DNA of 34,458 bases, from contig JAUIIC010000013.1 of the NCBI GenBank assembly GCA_030431935.1, positions 1-34,458 of the forward strand. Reading direction: 5' to 3'. The position numbers were made by a program, and so were the translations under genes. The notes under the pieces were generated by a model, which made no database searches, had not been told where the DNA came from, and was given only the letters and a program-made list of their open reading frames with translations. Position 1 is the first letter of the stretch. Every line of letters starts with the position of its first letter. Source of the DNA: Alphaproteobacteria bacterium. GTDB taxonomy: Bacteria; Pseudomonadota; Alphaproteobacteria; Rhodobacterales; Rhodobacteraceae. Shown here in pieces: positions 6,177 to 13,588 of this stretch.

Positions 6177-7853
6177 ATGGACATCAGGACCATAGATGAC
6201 GGTGTCTCCGTCAGCCCGCAGATCGCGCTGGACGATCTGGCAGGCATAGCGGCGGCGGGCTTTCGCGCCGTGGTGTGCAACCGCCCCGACGGCGAGGCCG
6301 CCGACCAGCCCACCTTCGAAGAGGTCGAGGCCGCGGCGCGGGCCGCCGGGCTTCAGGCGCTCTACATGCCCGTGACGCCCGGCAAGGTGGCCGACGCCGA
6401 TGCCGAGGCGTTCCGCCGCGCGCTGCGCGACCTGCCGGGCCCGGTTCTGGCCTATTGCCGGACCGGCACGCGCTCGGCCACGCTCTGGTCGCTGGCGCAG
6501 GCGCGCCACAGGCCGGTGGCCGAGATCCTGTCGGCCACGAAGGCCGCGGGCTACGACATGGCCGGCGTCGTGCGGCGGATCGCCAATGGCGGCAAGACGC
6601 CCACCGACACCGGCGACGCCAGCTATGAGGTGGTGATCGTGGGCGGCGGCGCGGCGGGCATCGCCGTGGCCTCGTCGCTGAAGGCGCGGATGCCGGGGCT
6701 GGAGATCGCCATCCTCGACCCCGCCGACATCCATTACTACCAGCCCGGCTGGACGATGGTCGGCGGCGGCATCTTCGATGCCGAGGACACCGCGCGCACC
6801 ATGGGCAGCCTGATCCCGAAGGGCGTGCACTGGATCAAGTCCGCCGTCGCCGCCTTCGAGCCCGAGCAGAACGCCGTCATCCTCGATGGCTGCCGGGTGG
6901 TGAAATACAAGCGCCTCGTGGTCTGCCCGGGGCTGAAGCTCGACTGGCACGGGGTCGACGGGCTGGTGAAAACGCTGGGCCGCAACGGCGTCACCTCGAA
7001 CTACCGCTACGACCTCGCCCCCTATACGTGGGAGCTGGTGCAGGGCCTGAAAGAGGGCCGCGCGCTCTTCACCCAGCCGCCGATGCCGATCAAATGCGCC
7101 GGCGCGCCGCAAAAGGCGCTCTACCTGTCGGGGGATGCCTGGTTCCGGCGCGGCGTGCTCAAGGACATCGACATCCAGTTCATGAACGCGGGCGGCGTGC
7201 TTTTCGGCGTCAAGGACTATGTCCCGGCGCTGGAAAGCTACGTGAAGAAATACGGCGCCACGCTGAATTTCTTCCACACCCTGGTGTCGGTGGACGGCCC
7301 CGCGCACAAGGCCACCTTCCGTGTCGCCAAACCCGACACCGAGGCCACCGAGGTCACCGTCGATTTCGACATGCTCCACGTGGTCCCGCCGCAGGTCGCG
7401 CCCGATTTCATCCGCGTCTCGCCGCTGGCGGATGCCGCCGGGTGGGTCGACGTGGACCAGGCCACGCTGCGCCACAAGACCCATGACAACATCTGGTCGC
7501 TTGGTGACGTGATGAACGCGCCCAACGCCAAGACCGCCGCGGCCGCGCGCATCCAGGCCCCGGTGGTGGCCGAGAACATCGTGGCCGACATCCGCGGGCA
7601 CGCGCCCATCGCGCAATACAACGGCTACGGCTCCTGCCCGCTGACGGTGGAGCGCGGCAAGATCGTGCTGGCCGAGTTCGGCTATGGCGGCACGCTTCTG
7701 CCGAGCTTCCCCAAGTGGCTGCTGGACGGCACCAAGCCCAGCCGCGCGGCCTGGCTTCTGAAGGAACAGATCCTGCCGCCCGTCTACTGGAAGGCCATGC
7801 TGCGCGGCAAGGAGTGGATGGCCAAGCCCGAGAAGGTGACGGCCCGGGCCTGA
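6177..7853 (+). CDS. DUF442 (rhodanese/phosphatase-like) fused to type II sulfide:quinone oxidoreductase
   Basis: This 558-residue protein has two parts. Residues 1 to about 125 form a DUF442 domain with the active-site loop YCRTGTRS (Cys94 and Arg99, a CX4R spacing like rhodanese rather than the CX5R of tyrosine phosphatases). Residues from about 150 form an FAD oxidoreductase opening VVIVGGGAAGIAV. Cys307 (IKCAGAPQK) and Cys487 (YGSCPLTVE) match the redox cysteine pair of type II SQR, the class of the human mitochondrial enzyme. The expected reaction is sulfide oxidation with electrons to quinone at the inner membrane face, the sulfane sulfur going to a thiol acceptor. The fused domain could help move that sulfur; that is inference. 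The gene lies 64 bases after the dioxygenase. Confidence 0.85.
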   Translation: MDIRTIDDGVSVSPQIALDDLAGIAAAGFRAVVCNRPDGEAADQPTFEEVEAAARAAGLQALYMPVTPGKVADADAEAFRRALRDLPGPVLAYCRTGTRSATLWSLAQARHRPVAEILSATKAAGYDMAGVVRRIANGGKTPTDTGDASYEVVIVGGGAAGIAVASSLKARMPGLEIAILDPADIHYYQPGWTMVGGGIFDAEDTARTMGSLIPKGVHWIKSAVAAFEPEQNAVILDGCRVVKYKRLVVCPGLKLDWHGVDGLVKTLGRNGVTSNYRYDLAPYTWELVQGLKEGRALFTQPPMPIKCAGAPQKALYLSGDAWFRRGVLKDIDIQFMNAGGVLFGVKDYVPALESYVKKYGATLNFFHTLVSVDGPAHKATFRVAKPDTEATEVTVDFDMLHVVPPQVAPDFIRVSPLADAAGWVDVDQATLRHKTHDNIWSLGDVMNAPNAKTAAAARIQAPVVAENIVADIRGHAPIAQYNGYGSCPLTVERGKIVLAEFGYGGTLLPSFPKWLLDGTKPSRAAWLLKEQILPPVYWKAMLRGKEWMAKPEKVTARA

Positions 7854-7956
7854 TCCCGGACCGCCGTAACCCATGTGACACGTCCGCCCCGGCCCGGCCG
7901 GGCAGCGGGGCGGGCGTGCCGTCCGGCGCAGGCGCCGGCAGGAAGGACAAGACAAG

Positions 7957-9720
7957 ATGACACGTCCCCGGATCTCTGCTGCATCGCTGAAACGCTACAT
8001 GCCGATCCTCGACTGGGGATCGCGATACGACCGCGATGCCGCCACCAGCGACCTTGTCGCCGCGGTGATCGTGACGATCATGCTGATCCCCCAGTCGCTG
8101 GCCTACGCGCTTCTGGCCGGGCTGCCCGCCGAGATGGGGCTTTACGCCTCGATCCTGCCGCTGGTGGCCTACGCGATCTTCGGCACCTCGCGGGCGCTGG
8201 CCGTCGGGCCGGTGGCGGTGGTGTCGCTGATGACGGCGGCGGCGGTGGGCAACCTGGCGCTGCAGGGCACCGCGGAATACGCCATGGCGGCCATCACGCT
8301 GGCCTTCCTGTCGGGGCTGATCCTGCTGGCGATGGGGGCGTTCCGGCTGGGGTTCCTGGCGACCTTCCTCAGCCACCCGGTGATCGCGGGCTTCATCACC
8401 GCCTCGGGGATCATCATCGCGACCAGCCAGCTCAAGCACATCCTCGGCGTCGAGGCGCATGGCCACAACCTTCTGGAACTGGTGGTCTCGCTGCTGCGTC
8501 ACCTGCCGGAGGTCAGCCTCTGGACCCTGGTGATCGGCGTCGCGACGACCGCCTTCCTGTTCTGGGTGCGCAAGGGGCTGAAGCCGCGCCTTCTGGCCCT
8601 GGGGCTGAAGCCGCGCCTGGCCGACATCCTGGCCAAGGCCGGGCCGGTGGGCGCCGTGGCCGTGACAACACTGGTGACCTGGGGCTTCGGGCTGCAGGAC
8701 CGGGGCGTGGCGATCGTGGGCGACGTGCCCAAGGGGCTGCCGCCCCTGACGCTGCCCAGCTTCGATCTCGACATCTGGGTCAGCCTGATGGGCTCGGCCG
8801 TGCTGATCTCGATCATCGGCTTCGTGGAATCGGTCTCGGTCGCCCAGACCCTTGCCGCCAAGAAGCGCCAGCGCATCGTCCCGGACCAGGAACTGATCGG
8901 CCTTGGCGCCTCGAACGTAGCGGCGGCGGTCTCGGGCGGCTACCCGGTGACGGGCGGCTTCGCGCGGTCGGTGGTGAACTTCGACGCGGGCGCCGAGACG
9001 CCGGCGGCGGGCGCCTTCACCGCGGTGGGCATCGCGCTGGCCGCGCTGTTCCTGACGCCGCTTCTGTTCTTCCTGCCCAAGGCGACGCTCGCCGCCACGA
9101 TCATCGTCGCGGTCCTGAGCCTTGTCGACTTCTCCATCCTCAAGCGCACCTGGGGCTATTCGCGGGCCGATTTCGCAGCCGTCGCGGCGACGATCCTGCT
9201 GACCCTGGGCCTCGGCGTCGAGATCGGCGTGTCGGCGGGCGTGGTGCTGTCGATCTTCCTGCACCTCTACAAGTCCTCGCGCCCGCATGTGGCCGAGGTC
9301 GGGCTGGTGCCGGGGACCGAGCACTTCCGCAACATCAACCGGCACAAGGTCCTGACCCATCCCGAGATGGTGAGCCTGCGCATCGACGAGAGCCTCTATT
9401 TCGCCAACGCCCGCTTCCTCGAGGATTACGTCTATGACCGGGTGGTGGCCGACAAGGCGCTGAAGCATGTCGTGCTGCAATGCACCGCGGTGAACGAGAT
9501 CGACACCTCGGCGCTGGAAAGCCTCGAAGCCATCAACCATCGGCTGGGCGAGATGGGCATCAAGCTGCACCTGTCCGAGGTCAAGGGTCCGGTCATGGAC
9601 CGGCTGCGCCGGTCGCATTTCCTCGACGAGCTGACGGGACAGGTGTTCCTCAGCCAGTACGGCGCGATGCGGGCGCTGGGGCCGGTGGACGGCACCCCAG
9701 GGGCGCGCAAGGCGGGGTGA
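7957..9720 (+). CDS. SulP/SLC26-family anion transporter with STAS domain
   Basis: The 587-residue protein has a membrane core of roughly 10-14 segments (about residues 30-430), with family stretches such as LIPQSLAYALLAGLPAEMGLYAS and SGGYPVTGGFARSVVN, followed by a cytoplasmic STAS domain (about 445-560, with VVLQCTAVNEIDTSALESLE). SulP proteins carry sulfate, bicarbonate or other anions. Its place at the end of the sulfide operon suggests handling of sulfate or sulfite formed by persulfide oxidation, but bicarbonate or another anion is equally compatible with the sequence. The gap from SQR is 103 bases with no clear terminator, so cotranscription is possible. A short in-frame tandem duplication lies in one loop (see 8574-8618). 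Confidence 0.88.
   Translation: MTRPRISAASLKRYMPILDWGSRYDRDAATSDLVAAVIVTIMLIPQSLAYALLAGLPAEMGLYASILPLVAYAIFGTSRALAVGPVAVVSLMTAAAVGNLALQGTAEYAMAAITLAFLSGLILLAMGAFRLGFLATFLSHPVIAGFITASGIIIATSQLKHILGVEAHGHNLLELVVSLLRHLPEVSLWTLVIGVATTAFLFWVRKGLKPRLLALGLKPRLADILAKAGPVGAVAVTTLVTWGFGLQDRGVAIVGDVPKGLPPLTLPSFDLDIWVSLMGSAVLISIIGFVESVSVAQTLAAKKRQRIVPDQELIGLGASNVAAAVSGGYPVTGGFARSVVNFDAGAETPAAGAFTAVGIALAALFLTPLLFFLPKATLAATIIVAVLSLVDFSILKRTWGYSRADFAAVAATILLTLGLGVEIGVSAGVVLSIFLHLYKSSRPHVAEVGLVPGTEHFRNINRHKVLTHPEMVSLRIDESLYFANARFLEDYVYDRVVADKALKHVVLQCTAVNEIDTSALESLEAINHRLGEMGIKLHLSEVKGPVMDRLRRSHFLDELTGQVFLSQYGAMRALGPVDGTPGARKAG
8574..8618 (+). repeat. 18-bp direct repeat, 27-bp period, inside the SulP gene
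   Basis: GGGGCTGAAGCCGCGCCT occurs at 8574-8591 and again at 8601-8618. The 27-base period is nine codons, so the frame is kept and the protein shows GLKPRLLAL followed by GLKPRLADI in a cytoplasmic or interhelix loop. It looks like a small tandem duplication that has begun to diverge. Confidence 0.8.
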
Positions 9721-9801
9721 GGGGGCAAGCCGCTTGCAAGCGGCTTTGCGCAGGCGGTTCGCGGAACCGCCTGCAAGCGCCTTGCAAGGCGCTTGGCCCC
9801 C
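9721..9801. repeat. three adjacent palindromes enclosed by an outer stem (cloverleaf-like), between convergent genes
   Basis: Between the SulP and alpha-glucosidase stop codons lie, with almost no spare bases: a 20-bp perfect palindrome AAGCCGCTTGCAAGCGGCTT (9727-9746); an 11-bp stem GCAGGCGGTTC / GAACCGCCTGC with a 3-base loop (9750-9774); and a 22-bp perfect palindrome with arms CAAGCGCCTTG / CAAGGCGCTTG (9774-9795). GGGGGC (9721-9726) pairs with GCCCCC (9796-9801) and encloses all three. There is no T tract. It could serve as a two-way transcription stop, a REP-like element copied around the genome, or a structured RNA. Confidence 0.8.
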
Positions 9802-9816
9802 TGGCAGAGGCGGGGC

Positions 9817-11427
9817 TCAGCCCTGCGGCCAGCCCTCGAGAAAGGCGTAGCCGTTCGGCCCCAGCGTCAGCGCGGTGCCGTCGAGCGCCGCCGCCTGCCC
9901 GGGCCCAACGGCTTCTAGGCCCGCGGGCACCGTCAGCGTCCGGCCCTTGGGCGAGAGGTTGAAGACGCAGGTCAGCCGAGAGCCGCCGGTGTCGCGGTGA
10001 AAGGCCAGCAGCGGTTCCGGCAGGTCGAGGAACGCCGTGCGCCCGCGCACCAGCTCCTCGCGGCTCTTGCGGAAGGCCAGCACCCGCCGGTAGTGCTGCA
10101 GCACCGATCCCGCGTCGCCCTCCTGCGCCGCCACGTTGCGCGCGGCCTGGGGCGGTTTCACCGGCAGCCAGGGCGTGCCGTCCGAGAACCCCGCGTTGGG
10201 CCGGTGGCTTTCCCAGGTCATCGGCGTGCGGCAGCCGTCGCGGCCCTTGTTCTCGGGCCAGAACCGCAGGCCCACCGGGTCGGTGAGTTCGGTGTACATC
10301 AGGTCGGTTTCCGTCTGCCCGAGCTCTTCGCCCTGGTAGAGCCCGATCGTCCCCTCGAAAGACGCCAGCATCCCGATGGCCAGCTTCGCCACGCTGTCGG
10401 CATCCGGCCCGTGCCGTTCCCAGCGGCTGACGTGCCGGGGCACGTCATGGTTGGAGAACGACCAGCTGGGCCAGCCGTCCGGCGCGCCGGCAAAGAAGCT
10501 CTCGATCTTGTCGCGGAAATGCGCGGCGGTGAACTCGGGCCCCAGCATGTCGAAGGAATAGGCCATGTGCAGGCGCCGGTCGCCGGCGGTGTATTCCGAC
10601 ATCAGCCGGATGGCGTGGTCGCGGTCGCCGACCTCTCCGACCATGGCGCGGTCGACGTATTCCTCGGTCAGCGCGCGCATCCGTTCCAGCACGCCCAGGT
10701 TCTCGGGCTGGTTCTTGGACCGGACGTGGTCCTGCATGTCGTAGGGGTTCACCGGGATCTGCCCGTCGGGCTCGGGCGCATGGGGCGGGTTGTCGCGCAG
10801 AAGCGCGTCGTGGACATAGAAGTTCACGGTGTCGAGCCGGAACCCGTCCACCCCGCGGTCCAGCCAGAAGCGCATGGTCTCCAGCAGCGCGTCCTGCACG
10901 GCGGGGGTGTGGAAGTTCAGGTCGGGCTGGGTGTCGAGGAAGTTGTGCAGGTAGTATTGCCGGCGCCGCGGCTCCCACGCCCAGGCGGACCCGCCGAAGA
11001 CCGAGGGCCAGTTGTTGGGCGGGCTGCCATCGGGGTTCGGGTCGGCCCAGACATACCAGTCGGCGAAGGGCCCCGACCGGCCCTGTCGGCTGTCCTGGAA
11101 CCAGGGATGCTGGTCCGAGGTGTGGCTGAGCACCTGGTCGATGATGACCTTCAGGCCCAGCTCGTGCGCACGGGCGACCATCTCGTCGAAATCGGCCAGC
11201 GTGCCGAACATCGGGTCCACGTCGGTGTAGTTCGACACGTCATAGCCCATGTCCTTCATCGGCGAGGCGAAGAAGGGCGACAACCAGATCGCGTCGACCC
11301 CAAGGCTCGCCACGTGCGGCAGGCGCTGGATGATGCCCTTGAGGTCGCCGATCCCGTCGCCGGAATGGTCCTGGAAGGATCGCGGATAGATCTGGTAGAC
11401 CACCGCGCCGCGCCACCATTCACTCAT
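9817..11427 (-). CDS. GH13 alpha-glucosidase (oligo-1,6-glucosidase/AglA type)
   Basis: The 536-residue protein is a full-length GH13 enzyme starting WWRGAVVYQIYPRSFQD. Catalytic residues are visible: nucleophile Asp199 in GFRLDT, acid/base Glu265 in MVGEVGD and transition-state stabiliser Asp328 in FSNHD. No signal peptide is present, so it acts in the cytoplasm, hydrolysing alpha-glucosides such as maltose, sucrose or trehalose-type oligosaccharides; the exact bond preference cannot be read from sequence. GGGGAG precedes the ATG. In related bacteria such genes usually sit in aglEFGAK transport operons; here no sugar transporter adjoins it. It is convergent with the SulP gene. About 125 bases separate its start from the next gene on the same strand, with no clear promoter visible to me. 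Confidence 0.88.
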   Translation of the reverse strand: MSEWWRGAVVYQIYPRSFQDHSGDGIGDLKGIIQRLPHVASLGVDAIWLSPFFASPMKDMGYDVSNYTDVDPMFGTLADFDEMVARAHELGLKVIIDQVLSHTSDQHPWFQDSRQGRSGPFADWYVWADPNPDGSPPNNWPSVFGGSAWAWEPRRRQYYLHNFLDTQPDLNFHTPAVQDALLETMRFWLDRGVDGFRLDTVNFYVHDALLRDNPPHAPEPDGQIPVNPYDMQDHVRSKNQPENLGVLERMRALTEEYVDRAMVGEVGDRDHAIRLMSEYTAGDRRLHMAYSFDMLGPEFTAAHFRDKIESFFAGAPDGWPSWSFSNHDVPRHVSRWERHGPDADSVAKLAIGMLASFEGTIGLYQGEELGQTETDLMYTELTDPVGLRFWPENKGRDGCRTPMTWESHRPNAGFSDGTPWLPVKPPQAARNVAAQEGDAGSVLQHYRRVLAFRKSREELVRGRTAFLDLPEPLLAFHRDTGGSRLTCVFNLSPKGRTLTVPAGLEAVGPGQAAALDGTALTLGPNGYAFLEGWPQG

Positions 11428-11554
11428 GTCCCGTCTCCCCTGGTCCGACCGTTGCGCCGGGGTATCGGCCCGGGACCGCCGCTTGCAAGCCCGATCTGCC
11501 GTCCGGCCCGCGCGCGGCCCCGAAAAAGCGGCAGGGTGCCCGCGCGGCAGGCGT

Positions 11555-12022
11555 TCAGGTCAGCTCGAAGAGCGACAGGCGCACCTCGGAGGCGAGCCGC
11601 GCCCCGGTCCCCACGAAGAGCGATCGGTTCACCCACTCATAGGCCGGGTCCGCGCTTTCCAGCCGCGCCTGGGTGCGCATGTAATAGCGGGACGGATCCA
11701 CCTCTTCGCCGCGCGCGATGGCGGCGATCACCTCGTCGGGGCCGTGGCGGAAGCCGTAGTTCACCACCTCGATCAGCGCGCCGTCGTGGGTTTCGATCGC
11801 GTAGCGCGCGTCAAGCTCGGCCAGCCCGTTGGCAAAGATCGTCTGCCAGTCCGCGCCGAGGTGCAGCAGGCGGCCCTGTACGCGCGGGCCGGTCACGGTC
11901 CCGCCGGTGATCGGGATGATGCGCCGCCGCCCGGCGCGGCCTGCCCCCATCTCCATCGGCGGGGACAGGTCCACGGTGATGTCGCAGACATGGGAAAGAC
12001 CGGGGGCGGGCAGGGCGGACAT
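11555..12022 (-). CDS. DUF3237 domain protein
   Basis: I set the start at 12022 (155 residues, MSALPAPGLSHV), where CCGGAGAT lies a few bases upstream; the ORF-track version at 12475 runs back through the divergent dehydrogenase gene. The product matches the DUF3237 (UPF0311) pattern, with GRRRIIPITGGTVTGP near the N-terminus, a central LIEVVNYGFRHGP and a C-terminal YEWVNRSLFVGTG. The family is a small beta-barrel of unknown biochemical role, often encoded beside catabolic genes. It has no signal peptide. It is divergent from the SDR dehydrogenase, sharing a 115-base promoter region, which suggests but does not prove a joint catabolic role. Confidence 0.78.
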   Translation of the reverse strand: MSALPAPGLSHVCDITVDLSPPMEMGAGRAGRRRIIPITGGTVTGPRVQGRLLHLGADWQTIFANGLAELDARYAIETHDGALIEVVNYGFRHGPDEVIAAIARGEEVDPSRYYMRTQARLESADPAYEWVNRSLFVGTGARLASEVRLSLFELT

Positions 12023-12060
12023 GGGCGATCTCCGGGCAAGGGCAGGGGTTGTGAAGCGCG

Positions 12061-12121
12061 CGCGGGTTGCGCATAGCTGGCACCACGAGACCGAATTCGG
12101 CGGGGCGGCGCAACCCCCGCG
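12061..12121. repeat. interrupted inverted repeat in the DUF3237/SDR divergent region
   Basis: CGCGGGTTGCGC (12061-12072) and GCGCAACCCCCGCG (12108-12121) are complementary apart from two extra C bases in the right arm. The right arm ends just before the AGGGAGG ribosome site of the dehydrogenase gene. It could be an operator for a dimeric regulator controlling both genes, or an mRNA hairpin near the ribosome site. GC-rich DNA makes such pairs fairly common. Confidence 0.4.
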
Positions 12122-12137
12122 ACCAGGGAGGGACGAC

Positions 12138-12905
12138 ATGCGGATCACGACGAATACGGTGGCGGTGGTCACCGGCGGGGCATCGGGCCTTGGCGCGGCG
12201 ACGGCGGCGGCACTGGCGGAAGCGGGTGCGCGGGTGACGCTCTTCGACCTGGACGAGGCGCGGGGCGCGGCCCATGCAAAGGCGCTAGGCGGCAGCTTCC
12301 AGCGCGTCGACGTGTCCGACCCGGCCAGCGTGGCGGCGGGCTTTGCCGCGGTCGAGGCCGCCGGCGCCGGCCTGCACATCCTGGTCAATTGCGCGGGCAT
12401 CGGCCCGGCGGCCAAGACCACCTCGCGCGGGCAACCGCACGATCCGGCGGTCTTCGCCCGAACCATCGGGATCAACCTGATCGGCAGCTTCTACTGCGCC
12501 AGCCAGGCCGCCACGCTGATGGTCCGGGGCGAGCCGGTCAGCGCCGATGGCGAACGCGGGGTGATCGTCAACACCGCCTCTGTCGCGGCCTATGACGGGC
12601 AGGTGGGGCAGGTGGCCTATGCCGCCTCGAAGGGCGGCATCGTGGGCATGACCCTGCCCATGGCGCGCGACCTGGCCGACAAGGGCGTGCGGGTGATGAC
12701 CATCGCGCCGGGCCTCTTCCTGACGCCGCTCCTCGAAGGCCTGCCGCAAGAGGTGCAGGACAGCCTCGGCACGCAGGTGCCCTTTCCCTCGCGGCTGGGC
12801 GATCCGTCGGAATACGCCGCGCTGGCGCTGCACATCGTCGGCAACCCGATGCTGAACGGCGAGGTCATCCGGCTGGACGGCGCCATCCGCATGGCGCCGC
12901 GCTAG
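12138..12905 (+). CDS. short-chain dehydrogenase (3-hydroxyacyl-CoA dehydrogenase type 2-like)
   Basis: I chose the ATG at 12138 (255 residues) because AGGGAGG precedes it and the Rossmann fold begins at once; the ORF-track start at 11829 is too far upstream. The nucleotide-binding TGGASGLG (residues 12-19), NCAG, and the catalytic Ser148, Tyr161 and Lys165 (YAASK) are all present. Asp37 after the second strand (FDLD) favours NAD over NADP. Overall it resembles type II 3-hydroxyacyl-CoA dehydrogenases (HSD10-like), including the APGLFLTPLLEGLP segment, so the substrate is probably a 2-methyl-3-hydroxyacyl-CoA or a similar alcohol. It is convergent with the DUF6946-like gene, 15 bases apart. 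Confidence 0.85.
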   Translation: MRITTNTVAVVTGGASGLGAATAAALAEAGARVTLFDLDEARGAAHAKALGGSFQRVDVSDPASVAAGFAAVEAAGAGLHILVNCAGIGPAAKTTSRGQPHDPAVFARTIGINLIGSFYCASQAATLMVRGEPVSADGERGVIVNTASVAAYDGQVGQVAYAASKGGIVGMTLPMARDLADKGVRVMTIAPGLFLTPLLEGLPQEVQDSLGTQVPFPSRLGDPSEYAALALHIVGNPMLNGEVIRLDGAIRMAPR

Positions 12906-12920
12906 GGTCGACGGGGCCGG

Positions 12921-13577
12921 CTACGGCGCCCGGCCCGCGGCCCAGCCCAGGGTCAGGGGCATCCCGCAGGGAAGCGCAACGGTCACCGGCTGCCCGATGG
13001 CCGGGGCGTCCCCGAACAAGCCGGCGAAGGCGGCGAAGTCCTCGAACCAGCGATGCTCGGGCGAGAACGACTGCACGATCATCGCGGCCGCATCGGTGCC
13101 GAAACGCCGCGCTTCCAGCACGGCGGCGGCGGTGCGGTGAAACAGCTGATACCGCAGGCCCGCCGATAGGAGGCCGTCAAGGCCCAGAAGCTCCTGGATG
13201 AACTCTAGCCGCGCCAGCTTTCCCGGGCTCGCATCCTCCAGCCATTCGGACACCGTGGGCCCGAAGGGTTCGTCCACCTTGGCCTCGACTGCGAGCGCCA
13301 GGGTAGAGCTCCCGACCCGCACCAGCGCGAAGACGTCGCACTGGCTGTCCCTTGCGCCGCCCGGCAGCGGCACGCGGTGCTCGGGGATGGCGAGCAGCAA
13401 CTCGGCTTCCGGGCCCAGAAGCGCGGCGATTTCCCCGGGCAGCCCTGACGCGGCCTCCCACGACAGTGCGGCGGCCATGGCCGAGCGTCCCTCGCGCCAA
13501 TGCAGAACCGGGTCGGCCAAGAGGTCGCGCCAGTCTTCCGGGCGCCTGGTGGGGACGTAGATCCTTCCTGGTGACAT
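12921..13577 (-). CDS. conserved hypothetical protein, DUF6946-like
   Basis: Starting at 13577, the product is 218 residues (MSPGRIYVPTRRPEDWRDLL). It has a short HWREGRSAMAAALSWEAA segment, then PEHRVPLPGG, SQCDVFALVR, LALAVEAKVDEPFGPTVSEW and a C-terminal helical part. The pattern D..A...VEAKVDE, with a strand-borne Asp followed by Glu-x-Lys, resembles the core of PD-(D/E)XK nuclease-like folds, which may explain the family, but activity is not shown. The name DUF6946 is from memory and less certain than the conservation. It lies 11 bases after the GST gene on the same strand, so the two are probably cotranscribed. Confidence 0.6.
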   Translation of the reverse strand: MSPGRIYVPTRRPEDWRDLLADPVLHWREGRSAMAAALSWEAASGLPGEIAALLGPEAELLLAIPEHRVPLPGGARDSQCDVFALVRVGSSTLALAVEAKVDEPFGPTVSEWLEDASPGKLARLEFIQELLGLDGLLSAGLRYQLFHRTAAAVLEARRFGTDAAAMIVQSFSPEHRWFEDFAAFAGLFGDAPAIGQPVTVALPCGMPLTLGWAAGRAP

Positions 13578-13588
13578 GGCAGCCGTCC

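Noticed and set aside
7875-9437. 520-codon plus-strand ORF overlapping the SulP gene
   Set aside because: Frame-shifted shadow of SulP, with Arg/Gly/Pro-rich low-complexity sequence.
6087-9618. Long minus-strand ORFs of 622 and 736 codons opposite SQR and SulP
   Set aside because: Low-complexity shadow translations rich in His, Arg, Gly and Gln with no domain; the plus strand has well-supported genes.
11428-11554. Gap between DUF3237 and alpha-glucosidase, checked for promoter or operator
   Set aside because: No convincing -35/-10 pair or palindrome seen beyond the alpha-glucosidase ribosome site.
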